Positions 14,966-23,500 of a stretch of DNA of 42,080 nucleotides are shown piece after piece; position 1 is the stretch's first letter; each line of letters opens with the position of its first letter. The DNA is taken from NCBI GenBank assembly GCA_023386235.1, contig JAEWKC010000015.1, forward strand, positions 1-42,080, in the 5' to 3' direction. The notes under the pieces were generated by a model. It searched no databases. It was not told where the DNA came from and saw only the letters and a program-made list of their open reading frames with translations. A program made the position numbers and the translations under genes. Source of the stretch: Bacteroidota bacterium (lineage in GTDB: Bacteria > Bacteroidota > Bacteroidia > Chitinophagales > Chitinophagaceae).

Positions 14966-15781
14966 ATGTCCAGTAAAAAAAGAGTATTATTTATTTCTAC
15001 AGAATTCTCTCCATTCTTGGAATTGACAGAGTTTTCAGAAATATTAAACCAGTTAGCCATTAAAAGCAATGAAAACGATTTCGAGGTAAGATGCATCATG
15101 CCACGCTTTGGAGTTATTAACGAACGCCGCCATAAGTTGCATGAAGTAGTGCGCCTGTCGGGTATTAATGTTTCTGTAGATAACGACGATTATCCTTTAC
15201 AAATTAAAGTATCTTCTTTGCCCAATGCAAGATTGCAGGTTTATTTTTTGGACAATGAAGAATTGTTCAAGAGAAAATTCATTTTTAAAGACGAGAATGA
15301 AGAGTGGTTTGATGATAACGGGCTTCGCTCTGTCTTCTTTGCCAAAGGCGCTTTGGAAACGGTAAAGAAATTTGGCTGGCCTCCGGACATCATCCATTGT
15401 AGCGGATGGATGACTTCCCTGATTCCGATGTACATTAAAACCGCTTATAAAAAAGAACCCGTTTTCAGCAATAGTAAAATTGTATATTCGGTAGGCGGTG
15501 TGGAGTTCGACGAAAAGCTGGAAGACAACTATTTATCGCTCGCTAATATACATGCGGGCATCAAAGACAAAGATTTGCAAACTTTTGCACCGCTTGATTA
15601 TGCCTCGCAAATAAAAGGCGGCGCCATTAACGCCGATGCCATTGCTTTTGGCACCGAAAACATAGATGAAAAAACAGTAAAAGAACTTTCTAAAACCAAG
15701 GGAAAGAAAATTTTAAAATTCCAGGGTTACGAATCTGATTTAACAGAGTATTTTGAACTGTTTAATGAATTGGTACCTTAG
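14966..15781 (+). CDS. GT5-like (starch/glycogen synthase N-terminal domain) protein, probably non-catalytic
   Basis: A 271-residue protein with the N-terminal Rossmann half of family 5 glycosyltransferases: RVLFISTEFSPF at 6-17, a central INERRHKLHEVVRLSG, and PDIIHCSGWMTSLIP matching the starch-synthase PDVVHxHDW region. Two things are missing. The ADP-glucose-binding KTGGL motif that should follow residue 18 reads ELTEF, and the C-terminal GT-B domain (about 200 residues) is absent. It is therefore unlikely to make glycogen. From memory, similar short proteins lie beside panC in many Bacteroidota and are annotated as glycogen synthase. It is followed within 40 bases by a DUF4270 lipoprotein, probably in one operon. 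A sugar-nucleotide sensor or scaffold role is speculation. Confidence 0.82.
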   Translation: MSSKKRVLFISTEFSPFLELTEFSEILNQLAIKSNENDFEVRCIMPRFGVINERRHKLHEVVRLSGINVSVDNDDYPLQIKVSSLPNARLQVYFLDNEELFKRKFIFKDENEEWFDDNGLRSVFFAKGALETVKKFGWPPDIIHCSGWMTSLIPMYIKTAYKKEPVFSNSKIVYSVGGVEFDEKLEDNYLSLANIHAGIKDKDLQTFAPLDYASQIKGGAINADAIAFGTENIDEKTVKELSKTKGKKILKFQGYESDLTEYFELFNELVP

Positions 15782-15820
15782 AAGTTTGTTTTTTTGTAAA
15801 AATTTATCTCAGAAAAATAA

Positions 15821-17311
15821 TTGATTCGAAAATTGAAAAAGAACAACAAAGCCTTATTATCAGCTTTATTTGCCATATTGGGTATAGCAGCCTGTACAAA
15901 AATAGTTTCTACAGACATTGGTATTGGCGAACTGATACCACCTATTGACGGCGTAACCGTAAAAGACACTACCCTGGAAGTTATTGTAAACACTTACGAC
16001 ACTTCTACCACCGGGTTAGGTTTAGAAAGCATCAATGCCCTGGGAATTTACAACGATCCGGAATTTGGCCAAACCCATACAGAAGCTTATGTGCAGATGC
16101 TTCCCGGTTCATTTCCATTCAGATTTGCGGTGCCTAAAGACAGTATTCGTACTATAGACTCGGTAGTATTGGTTTTGCAAACCAATGGATTATACTATGG
16201 TGATAGTACCAAGAATTTGGGTTTCAGAGTATATGAAGTGAATGACCCGACATTTGTCTACAACAGTTCTGCGCCCTATTTTTCTGTGAATCAAACTTTT
16301 ACCGCTTCCACAGAAATCACATACAATAATAACGAACAATTCATCAACTCTCTTTCTATAAACGACAGTATAAAAGCCTTTGGCGACAGCACAGGATTGA
16401 ACCAGATGCGCGTTAGATTAAATAATGCTGTTGCGCAGAAAATCATAAATATGGATACTGCCAGCTACAGAAATGATACACTTTTCAAGCAGGCTTTTCA
16501 CGGCATTAAAGTAGCCTCTACTTCCGGCGACGGTCTGGTACCCGTTTTGTTAAGTACTTCCAGAATAGCTATTTATTATAAATACACTAACCGTACAGAT
16601 GGTAGCGATGATACTACGGTAACTTATTTACGCCCTCTTTTGGGAAGCGCTTCCAGCAATTACATACAGGTTAATCGCTCGGGTACGCAATTGACTTCTC
16701 TGCCTTTGGGAGACACAGCTACAGGCACTGAATTTGTTTACCTGCAATCAGCGCCCGGCGTGTATGCAAGAGCAAAAGTACCCGGATTGTCTTCATTTCA
16801 AAACAGGATGATATACCGCGCAGAGTTGATCATAGATGAAGTGCCGCAATCTACTCTTAATAAATTTTCGCCTAACTTGTTTATCAGCGGGTTTGAAAAC
16901 GACAGAAGAATATTGCTGAAAGACGCTACAATAGGACAAAAGACAAATTCTATGGGGCAAGGCATAAATGCATTCTATATAAGTGGATTGGACAGGTTTG
17001 GTTCCACTCCTTTTGTAAAGAAAGATACGCTGAATAGCCTGAATTATCATCAATACAACTTCAAGCTGACTGCGCACGTACAGGATGTAGTGAGAGGCAT
17101 TACACCTAATTATCCTTTGGATATATTTGTACCTTTTAAAGATTCTGCTTACAGCAAACTATTAGGAAGATATGTACAGATACAAGGAGGCAGCGGAGGT
17201 TCTTATTATAACCTGAACTATCCGGTAATTCACAGAACAAAAATTTACGGTAATAATACAAACAGTTCGCACAAAATGCGTTTACGTATTGTATATTCGC
17301 CTATTCAATAA
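15821..17311 (+). CDS. DUF4270 family lipoprotein
   Basis: A 496-residue protein of the DUF4270 family. The N-terminus KKNNKALLSALFAILGIAAC is a lipoprotein signal ending in a lipobox cysteine, so the protein is probably anchored in the outer membrane. The body is rich in beta strands, serine and threonine, with the family-like opening IGIGELIPP and a conserved end HKMRLRIVYSP. No ATG is available: the start is TTG at 15821, or the in-frame TTG at 15833, which would give a more compact signal peptide. It lies 39 bases after the GT5-like gene and 34 bases before metK. The function is unknown. Confidence 0.82.
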   Translation: MIRKLKKNNKALLSALFAILGIAACTKIVSTDIGIGELIPPIDGVTVKDTTLEVIVNTYDTSTTGLGLESINALGIYNDPEFGQTHTEAYVQMLPGSFPFRFAVPKDSIRTIDSVVLVLQTNGLYYGDSTKNLGFRVYEVNDPTFVYNSSAPYFSVNQTFTASTEITYNNNEQFINSLSINDSIKAFGDSTGLNQMRVRLNNAVAQKIINMDTASYRNDTLFKQAFHGIKVASTSGDGLVPVLLSTSRIAIYYKYTNRTDGSDDTTVTYLRPLLGSASSNYIQVNRSGTQLTSLPLGDTATGTEFVYLQSAPGVYARAKVPGLSSFQNRMIYRAELIIDEVPQSTLNKFSPNLFISGFENDRRILLKDATIGQKTNSMGQGINAFYISGLDRFGSTPFVKKDTLNSLNYHQYNFKLTAHVQDVVRGITPNYPLDIFVPFKDSAYSKLLGRYVQIQGGSGGSYYNLNYPVIHRTKIYGNNTNSSHKMRLRIVYSPIQ

Positions 17312-17345
17312 ACTTACTATTTACACTACAAAAACACATTTTTAA

Positions 17346-18599
17346 ATGGCTTATTTATTTACTTCTGAAAGTGTTTCAGAAGGTCATCCCGATAAAGTGG
17401 CAGATCAGATATCCGACGCGCTGATTGATAATTTCATGGCTATAGATCCGGATAGTAAAGTAGCTTGCGAAACATTGGTAACCACCGGGCAGGTGGTACT
17501 TGCCGGGGAAGTAAAATCTTCCGCTTACCTTGATGTGCAGGAAATAGCAAGAGACGTAATTCGTAAAATTGGCTATACAAAAAGCGACTATATGTTTGAA
17601 GCCAATGGCTGTGGCGTGCTTTCAGCTATTCATGAACAATCTGCCGACATTAACCAGGGCGTAGAAAGAAAAAATAAAGAAAATCAGGGTGCCGGCGATC
17701 AGGGAATGATGTTTGGATACGCTACCAACGAAACGGAAAATTACATGCCGCTGGCGCTGGATCTGGCGCACACATTGCTTATAGAACTGGCCCAGCTTAG
17801 AAGAGAATGCAAACAAATAAAATACCTGAGACCCGATGCTAAAAGCCAGGTTACGCTGGAATACAACGAAAACCACCGTCCGGTAAGAATAGATACCATT
17901 GTTATCTCTACACAGCACGATGAATTTGACTCCGATGAAAAAATGTCGGAAAAAATCAGAAAAGATATTATTGAAATTCTTATACCCAGAGTAATTAAAA
18001 GATACCCTCAATACAAGCATTTTTTCAACGATAAAATAAAGTACCACATTAATCCTACAGGAAAGTTTGTAATTGGCGGGCCACACGGCGATACAGGCTT
18101 AACCGGAAGAAAAATTATCGTAGATACATACGGTGGTAAAGGCGCGCATGGTGGTGGAGCCTTCAGTGGAAAAGATCCGAGCAAAGTAGACAGAAGCGCC
18201 GCCTATGCTACGAGGCACATTGCTAAAAATCTGGTAGCGGCCGGCGTGGCAGATGAAATATTGGTGCAGGTATCTTATGCTATTGGCGTAGCAGAGCCAA
18301 TGGGAGTGTATGTAAATACTTATGGAACTGCTAAAGTAGATATGACAGACGGAGAGATAGCAGAAAAAGTAACTGAGATATACGATTTCAGACCGTATTT
18401 TATTGAGAAAAACCTGAAACTGCGCAATCCTATCTATAGCGAAACCGCGGCTTACGGTCATATGGGCAAAGAGCCCCAAACCGTAACTAAAGAATTTAAA
18501 TTGCCCGGCGGAAAAATGATCAGAAAAAAAGTAGAATTATTTACCTGGGAAAAACTAGATCATGTGCAAAAGGTCAGAAAAGCATTTAAGATAAAATAA
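17346..18599 (+). CDS. metK: S-adenosylmethionine synthetase
   Basis: A 417-residue methionine adenosyltransferase that makes SAM from methionine and ATP in the cytoplasm. The N-terminal TSESVSEGHPDKVADQISDA (from about residue 6), the GPHGDTGLTGRK loop and the GGGAFSGKDPSKVDRS signature are all intact. It is longer than the 384-residue E. coli enzyme because of an insertion around REKAK-like residues 150-200 (QLRRECKQIKYLRPDAKSQV), as is usual in Bacteroidota. Only 34 bases separate it from the DUF4270 gene, so read-through is likely; I see no SAM riboswitch in that gap. A strong terminator follows. Confidence 0.98.
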   Translation: MAYLFTSESVSEGHPDKVADQISDALIDNFMAIDPDSKVACETLVTTGQVVLAGEVKSSAYLDVQEIARDVIRKIGYTKSDYMFEANGCGVLSAIHEQSADINQGVERKNKENQGAGDQGMMFGYATNETENYMPLALDLAHTLLIELAQLRRECKQIKYLRPDAKSQVTLEYNENHRPVRIDTIVISTQHDEFDSDEKMSEKIRKDIIEILIPRVIKRYPQYKHFFNDKIKYHINPTGKFVIGGPHGDTGLTGRKIIVDTYGGKGAHGGGAFSGKDPSKVDRSAAYATRHIAKNLVAAGVADEILVQVSYAIGVAEPMGVYVNTYGTAKVDMTDGEIAEKVTEIYDFRPYFIEKNLKLRNPIYSETAAYGHMGKEPQTVTKEFKLPGGKMIRKKVELFTWEKLDHVQKVRKAFKIK

Positions 18600-18619
18600 T
18601 TGCAAACATTTATTTATCA

Positions 18620-18653
18620 GAGCCACAACTTTTTTTTACGTTGTGGCTTTTTT
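18620..18653 (+). terminator. Intrinsic terminator of metK
   Basis: AGCCACAAC (18621-18629) pairs perfectly with GTTGTGGCT (18640-18648), with a T-rich loop, followed by a run of T. Confidence 0.9.
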
Positions 18654-18952
18654 CATACACTTTCGTGTGCTGCTAAGCGCCATCGTTTTGGTGTTCTATA
18701 CACAAGTACCATATCTTCTTCGAGAGGCACGACGAGGACGAAAGTTTTTTCGCCCTGCGCATTGAGGTTTTGAACTCCAACTTTGCTCTCTTCCTGCTTC
18801 GAACTTCCCGCGTTTTTTCTACTAAGCCACAAAAGTAGCATTTCTCTTTCCACCCTCCTACCCCCGCTGGCGGGGGATAGCAGATTCCGGTTTTGACTTC
18901 CAACTTTGATATCTTCGAGCTTCCAACATCCTTATTTCTCACCCAGTGTTAT
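18654..18952. repeat. Intergenic region with a GC-rich palindrome and a duplicated motif
   Basis: No gene is supported here. CCCCCGC (18861-18867) and GCGGGGG (18870-18876) form a perfect stem, strikingly GC-rich against its surroundings. Two related 42-base segments, at 18767-18809 and 18890-18931, share GTTTTGA, CTCCAACTTTG or TTCCAACTTTG, TCTTC and CTTC-AAC in the same order. Open frames on the minus strand have no family resemblance. The segment looks like dispersed repeat material rather than genes. Confidence 0.55.
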
Positions 18953-20260
18953 TTATTCATCCTGTGGTACAGCGTTTTTATTATCTCTGGTGATCAGTAT
19001 TTTATCAATTCTCAAACCGTCCAGGTCAATTATTTCAAAAACAAAATCGTTCCAATGCAACTTCTCACCTGTCTGTGGCAGATAGGCAAATTCTTCTAAA
19101 ATAAGTCCGCCAAGTGTATTGAAATTTACCTTATTAAAATTCTCTTCCGGCAAATCGAAATATTCTACAAATTCAAAGAAAGGCAATTGTCCATCAGCTA
19201 GCCAACTAAAATCATCTCGTTGTATTATAGTGTATTCATCGTCCTCAACTCTGTCCTCTTCATTTGAAATTAAAAGATCTAATGCATCATCTACACTTAT
19301 CAATCCTTCAATAGAACCGTATTCATCTGCTACAAGTGCGTAGTGCATGTTTCTTTCTTTAAATTTTTCTATAACATTATATACTGGCAAATTTTCAGAA
19401 ACTACTAAAGGCTTTCGAATATGATTTTTGAGATCAAAGTTTTCCTTTTTAAGATCGTTAGGAAAAATATCTCTTAAATACACCACACCTTTTAGATCGT
19501 CTAACTCCCCTTCACTCACCGGATACATAGAATGCAGATTTTCTCTGGCTTTTGACCTAATGGTATCAAGATCATCGTTAATATCAAGCCATGCAATATC
19601 TCTTTTTGGAGTCATCAATTCGCTTACGCGTCTATCTCCCAGAAAAAAAACTTTATCAATAATGTTCTGTTCTATAGCTTGAATATCACCATATTCTGCT
19701 CCCAGGCGTATCATGGCTTTTATTTCTTCTTCGCTCACATAATTTTCCTGGGCGTTTTTTTTCAATCCGAAAATTCTGATAAGCAGTTCGTTGGAATTTT
19801 CCAACAACCATATAAAAGGTCTTGTAACCTTAGAAATGACCGTCATGATCTTTGCTATGGCTGATGCTATCTTTTCAGGATACATCATGCCAATTCTTTT
19901 GGGAAACAATTCGCCAAAAACAATAGTAACAAATGTGATGATAATAAGAATTACCGTAGAGGCAATCCCTGAAGCATAAGGCGCTAAAAAACTTATTTTT
20001 TCTATATGTGGTGTGAGATAAACGGCAAATCTTTCGCCGCTTAGCATACCTACCAATAATCCTATAAGCGTGATGCCTATTTGAACTGTTGATAAAAAAT
20101 TATCCGGGTTAGATGCCAGCTTTAACGCTTCAGCCGCTTTTTTATCTCCTTTTTTAGCGTTGCTTTCCAGTTTTATTTTTTTAGAGGAAATGAGCGCGAC
20201 TTCGCTCATTGAAAAAAAACCATTTAAAAGAATCAGTACAAATATTAATAAAAACTCCAT
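18953..20260 (-). CDS. CNNM/CorC-HlyC family membrane protein (hemolysin family)
   Basis: A 435-residue protein with the DUF21 (CNNM) transmembrane domain in about residues 1-185 (start MEFLLIFVLILLNGFFSMSE, with GFFSMSEVA typical of the family), a CBS-domain pair in about 205-335 (MTPKRDIAWLD, then HYALVADEYGSIEGLISVDD) and a C-terminal CorC/HlyC transporter-associated domain from about 350. Despite the name hemolysin, the family is linked to magnesium or sodium and cobalt transport. In Flavobacteria a related protein is GldE, so a link with gliding or T9SS is possible but not shown. It stands alone between two repeat-containing spacers. Confidence 0.9.
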   Translation of the reverse strand: MEFLLIFVLILLNGFFSMSEVALISSKKIKLESNAKKGDKKAAEALKLASNPDNFLSTVQIGITLIGLLVGMLSGERFAVYLTPHIEKISFLAPYASGIASTVILIIITFVTIVFGELFPKRIGMMYPEKIASAIAKIMTVISKVTRPFIWLLENSNELLIRIFGLKKNAQENYVSEEEIKAMIRLGAEYGDIQAIEQNIIDKVFFLGDRRVSELMTPKRDIAWLDINDDLDTIRSKARENLHSMYPVSEGELDDLKGVVYLRDIFPNDLKKENFDLKNHIRKPLVVSENLPVYNVIEKFKERNMHYALVADEYGSIEGLISVDDALDLLISNEEDRVEDDEYTIIQRDDFSWLADGQLPFFEFVEYFDLPEENFNKVNFNTLGGLILEEFAYLPQTGEKLHWNDFVFEIIDLDGLRIDKILITRDNKNAVPQDE

Positions 20261-20418
20261 ATTTTTTTGTATTAAAAAATCTATTTTAAAGTGATACCGA
20301 TACTAAAAATACTGTAAATACTTTAATAAACAGTAAAACTAAAGTATGCGGATTTTTATATTCTTGTTAAAAATCATTTTGCTGTTTTATAATCGGTGAA
20401 AAGCTATTAATTTAGCTC

Positions 20419-20456
20419 TCGGATTTGAGTTAAAAATTCGGATTTGAGTTAAAAAT
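20419..20456. repeat. Perfect tandem duplication of a 19-mer
   Basis: Two identical adjacent copies of TCGGATTTGAGTTAAAAAT. Each holds the AGTTAAAAAT part that recurs inverted 50 bases downstream. This could be a duplicated operator or a replication-slippage product. Confidence 0.85.
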
Positions 20457-20566
20457 ATTTCTTCGATCAAATTATCGCAATTGCTAAGAAATAATTACGG
20501 ACAAATATTTTTAACTAACATCAGCGATGATGCACAGTTTATTAGCATCATTAGAATTATAAAGCA

Positions 20567-20594
20567 GAGGCAGGCTAAGTTTTTAGCAGGCCTC
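20567..20594 (-). terminator. Possible terminator hairpin after the acyltransferase gene
   Basis: GAGGC and GCTAA on one side pair with TTAGC and GCCTC on the other, interrupted by a two-base internal mismatch. The hairpin starts 8 bases beyond the stop on the minus strand. The downstream T run is weak (TGCTTTATAATTC). Confidence 0.4.
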
Positions 20595-20602
20595 TCACTA
20601 TT

Positions 20603-21565
20603 TTATAGAGATGCATTTGTATGACTGTTAGCTTTTTTAATTTTCGCGGTTTTCGCCATGCACAGAGCGGTAAACGGCATCAAACAAAGCAATACAATAC
20701 CCCAGCCACAACCGGCAAAAACACCTACTATAATACTCAGGAATAATACAAAAAACGGATAAGTAACAAACAGCACACCAAACATTACGGAATCAAAAAA
20801 GATACTTCCCGCCGTTTTCTTTCTTACCCATTTTTCCCAAAGCTTATAGTACCAATACTGAGAGATATACCCTGACACAGCCGGCAAAAACAGTAATGCT
20901 TTTAATAGAAAATTGCTGTGATAGCGCTGCTGCTGATGTGGTTGCTTTATTTCATCTTTCAAACCTGTATACAAATCGTTCATAAGAGCAATCATTTTCA
21001 GATTTCCTTCTTCAAAATAACTTTCTGTTTTTACAGGGTCGTAAGCTTGCAGCGTGATGCCTTTTGGTACCTCTTTGTACGAACTGTAGCTAATAATGAA
21101 GGGCTGTATGCGGGGAAATATATTTTCCTCCGCGGCTTTTTCCAGTATTTTATTCATGCCGCCTTTTCTAAACGGATGCAGCTGCCAGTCGTTATACGAG
21201 CGTCCTTCGGGAAATATTAATACATGCCTTCCGGATTGTAATAAATCTACGCATTCATTAAAGGTAACTTCATTAGCTGCAACGAAATCGTCTACATCGT
21301 TTTTTTTATATATCGGAAGCATGTGCAGACTTCTTAATACTTTATTGGCCAGCGGATGCTTAAAAATATCGCCTCTTACAAGAAAGTAAAGCGTTTCTCT
21401 ACTATAGACTTCTATTAAAAGCGCGTCGAAAAAAGAGTTGGGATGATTGGCTATAACCAAAGAAGGGCTCGAGTAAGCCGCTTTTGACAAATTGATTTTG
21501 CGTTTACTGCCGATGTACCAATGCAACGCTATTCTTACCAGAATTTTCAAAATTTTATATGCCAT
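20603..21565 (-). CDS. PlsC-family acyltransferase (lysophospholipid acyltransferase-like)
   Basis: A 320-residue membrane-associated acyltransferase. The catalytic block is NHPNSFFD at residues 40-47, with five residues between His and Asp rather than the usual four, a variant also seen in NHPNALID-type members. The substrate-binding block FPEGRS is at 118-123. Two hydrophobic segments near the C-terminus (about 255-305) should anchor it in the inner membrane. Members transfer acyl chains to glycerol phosphate, lysophosphatidate or other lipids; the substrate here cannot be read from the sequence. It is transcribed alone, downstream of sodC across a terminator. Confidence 0.85.
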   Translation of the reverse strand: MAYKILKILVRIALHWYIGSKRKINLSKAAYSSPSLVIANHPNSFFDALLIEVYSRETLYFLVRGDIFKHPLANKVLRSLHMLPIYKKNDVDDFVAANEVTFNECVDLLQSGRHVLIFPEGRSYNDWQLHPFRKGGMNKILEKAAEENIFPRIQPFIISYSSYKEVPKGITLQAYDPVKTESYFEEGNLKMIALMNDLYTGLKDEIKQPHQQQRYHSNFLLKALLFLPAVSGYISQYWYYKLWEKWVRKKTAGSIFFDSVMFGVLFVTYPFFVLFLSIIVGVFAGCGWGIVLLCLMPFTALCMAKTAKIKKANSHTNASL

Positions 21566-21683
21566 GTAAACCCGACAGATTTATTTTAATATTTTATAAA
21601 AATAGCTTTAAATTTATTTATAAACTAATGAAAGAGCGAATATTTTATCGATAATCATTATACCCTGCAAAAAAGTTAATCAT

Positions 21684-21714
21684 ACAAAAAAAGCTCCTGT
21701 CTATGAGGAGCTTT
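21684..21714 (-). terminator. Intrinsic terminator of sodC
   Basis: AAAGCTCCT pairs with AGGAGCTTT (21690-21698 with 21706-21714), 9 bp perfect with a 7-base loop, followed on the minus strand by a T run. The mirrored A run makes it potentially bidirectional. Confidence 0.88.
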
Positions 21715-21736
21715 AAAAAAATATGTAATGCAAATT

Positions 21737-22324
21737 TTATTTTGTAATTACACCACAACCAATTCTCGGACCTGAGTTGCCGGTAGGTTGAGTGGTATAG
21801 TCATCTGTACCTCCGTGTACAATAATTCCTCTGCCAATGATATTATTTTTAGCAGTATCGGAAATACTCCAACGGTCTGTAGTTATGCTTACACTACCTG
21901 CTCCATTAGCATCTAATTGTATGTTGCCTATATCACCTGAGTGGTAAGCTGCTGTACCCCACTGACCATGAGCTTCTCCGGTAGGATTCCAGTGACCGTG
22001 CGTGTTTTCTCCTTTGTTGCCACAATCTCCATGCTCATGAAAATGCACGGCTACAGTAGAATCTGCGCGGGAAGGGAAATTAATATCCAGCTGCATTCTT
22101 ATCTGGCCGTTGCCTTCATCAAAAAACTTTGCGGTACCAATAGCTTTCGTGTCGTCGGCTGTTTCAAATAAATCAGCTTTGGCTATTTGCGATGCTGTGT
22201 TTGTTAATGTATCGCTGTCTGAAACCGATAAAGAATCAGTTGTATCATCATTGGTAGTATTATTGCCACAAGATACAAATAAAGCCGACAGGGCTATGCC
22301 CGACATAATCAAATATTTTTTCAT
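21737..22324 (-). CDS. sodC: Cu/Zn superoxide dismutase, lipoprotein
   Basis: A 195-residue SodC that dismutates superoxide in the periplasm or at the cell surface. The lipobox LFVSC puts the lipidated cysteine at residue 19, followed by a Ser/Thr/Asp-rich linker to about residue 48. All metal ligands can be placed: copper His94, His96 and His170, bridging His111, and zinc His119, His128 and Asp131. The structural disulfide would be Cys101-Cys190, and the ending GPRIGCGVI is canonical. The linker suggests the enzyme is held away from the membrane. It has its own terminator and no obvious partner gene. Confidence 0.95.
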   Translation of the reverse strand: MKKYLIMSGIALSALFVSCGNNTTNDDTTDSLSVSDSDTLTNTASQIAKADLFETADDTKAIGTAKFFDEGNGQIRMQLDINFPSRADSTVAVHFHEHGDCGNKGENTHGHWNPTGEAHGQWGTAAYHSGDIGNIQLDANGAGSVSITTDRWSISDTAKNNIIGRGIIVHGGTDDYTTQPTGNSGPRIGCGVITK

Positions 22325-22407
22325 ATTTAAGTATTTTTATTAGTTTACAATTCTATTTACGTTCTAAAGCTTACAAAAATTATTCCAATTACAATATTCC
22401 GTACTAT

Positions 22408-22446
22408 AAAAAAACCTATAAGGCGTTATGCCCTATAGGTTTATAT
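22408..22446 (-). terminator. Intrinsic terminator of the secreted-protein pair
   Basis: AACCTATAGGGC pairs with GCCTTATAGGTT on the minus strand, with one wobble and an ATAAC loop, followed by seven T. It is about 40 bases past the stop at 22481. Confidence 0.88.
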
Positions 22447-22480
22447 TTTATTTTTGAATAAATAAGAGCTTATTTTCTTA

Positions 22481-23464
22481 TTACAATTTCACAAACTTAG
22501 CGTTGGCTTTTCCGCTCTTTACCACATATGTGCCTTTAGCTAACCTGCTCACGTTCAATACAGCGGCCCCATTCACCGGCTGCTGGGTCAGTACCAATTT
22601 ACCGCTCATATCAAATACCTGTACCGGCTCTGTAGCCTTTACCGTAACCTGTGTGGTAGCAGGATTGGGATATACGCTTAAACCGCTTACGCCATCAAAA
22701 TTTACGGATACTACATTGCTGTAGGATTTTTTGCCATCCATATCCAACTGCTCTAAGCGATATTGGTTTATACCACTTACCGCAGCAGCATCGCTATACG
22801 TATAGGAGCTGTTAGAGCCTTTGGCTTCTACAAAACCGATAGTTGTAAAACTAGCGCCATTGTCTGCGCTGCGCTGTACGCTAAAACCTTTGTTATTGGT
22901 CTCTACACCGGTTTTCCAGCTAAGGGTAACCGCACTGCCGGCTTTCTCAGCCTTTAAATCCTGGGTGTAGGCTACGGGAGTGGTGGCAGCTGTAACCATT
23001 ATAGATGTTTGAGGATTGTTCCCTTGCATGCCATCAGGATATCCATTTGCTCCGTAAGGACCATTATATGCTAAGTTAGCGACAAACACCTGTGGATCAG
23101 CAACAGCACTTACGCCAGTGATTAGTATTTCTATCATTCTTGGTGTATCAGGCAGAAAAGTAGGACCATCTGTGGTATTACCAAACCTAATTGTTTGGCC
23201 ATCGTTCTGTACAATACTCCATCCCTGCGGTAGATTTGCACCATCTACTCTAACACAAGAAGGAAAGGATATAAAAGGTCTTAATTTGTCAGCAGGAACT
23301 GGAACTTCATCAACCTCTTGGTTAGATATTTCTAAAATCACTTTACCTTGTTCTCCTACTTTTATAGAGGGAGGCTGACTTAATAATGCCATAAATATTT
23401 CTTGGCTGAAAGCAGAAGAGAATAAAAAAAAGCCTGTCACGAATAAAATTAATTTATGTTTCAT
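22481..23464 (-). CDS. Secreted protein with T9SS type A C-terminal sorting domain
   Basis: A 327-residue exported protein: signal peptide MKHKLILFVTGFFLFSSAFS, an N-terminal beta domain (about 25-150) resembling a surface adhesin or cohesin-like fold, a fibronectin-like segment with TLSWKTGVETNNKGFSVQRS (about 178-200), and a sorting domain over the last 65 residues starting VYPNPATTQVTVKA and ending KGTYVVKSGKANAKFVKL. Such proteins cross the outer membrane by the type IX system and are anchored or released. It follows the 541-residue secreted gene after 36 bases, so they probably form an operon. The ligand is unknown. Confidence 0.88.
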   Translation of the reverse strand: MKHKLILFVTGFFLFSSAFSQEIFMALLSQPPSIKVGEQGKVILEISNQEVDEVPVPADKLRPFISFPSCVRVDGANLPQGWSIVQNDGQTIRFGNTTDGPTFLPDTPRMIEILITGVSAVADPQVFVANLAYNGPYGANGYPDGMQGNNPQTSIMVTAATTPVAYTQDLKAEKAGSAVTLSWKTGVETNNKGFSVQRSADNGASFTTIGFVEAKGSNSSYTYSDAAAVSGINQYRLEQLDMDGKKSYSNVVSVNFDGVSGLSVYPNPATTQVTVKATEPVQVFDMSGKLVLTQQPVNGAAVLNVSRLAKGTYVVKSGKANAKFVKL

Positions 23465-23500
23465 ATGTATATTTTTTTTAGAATAAAATTTAAATTGTGA

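Larger units (their letters stand above)
20261..20602. other. Structured spacer with a tandem 19-mer
   Basis: No gene was found in these 342 bases. TCGGATTTGAGTTAAAAAT occurs twice head to tail (20419-20437 and 20438-20456). The end of the second copy, AGTTAAAAATATTT (20447-20460), recurs inverted as AAATATTTTTAACT (20503-20516). ATGATGC (20527-20533) pairs with GCATCAT (20545-20551). The region separates two minus-strand genes. Confidence 0.6.

Noticed and set aside
17312..17345. SAM riboswitch before metK
   Set aside because: Only 34 bases lie between the genes, too short for any known SAM riboswitch.
18653..18942. Two overlapping minus-strand open frames after metK
   Set aside because: They run through the GC-rich palindrome and the duplicated segment; the protein sequences look like translated repeats.
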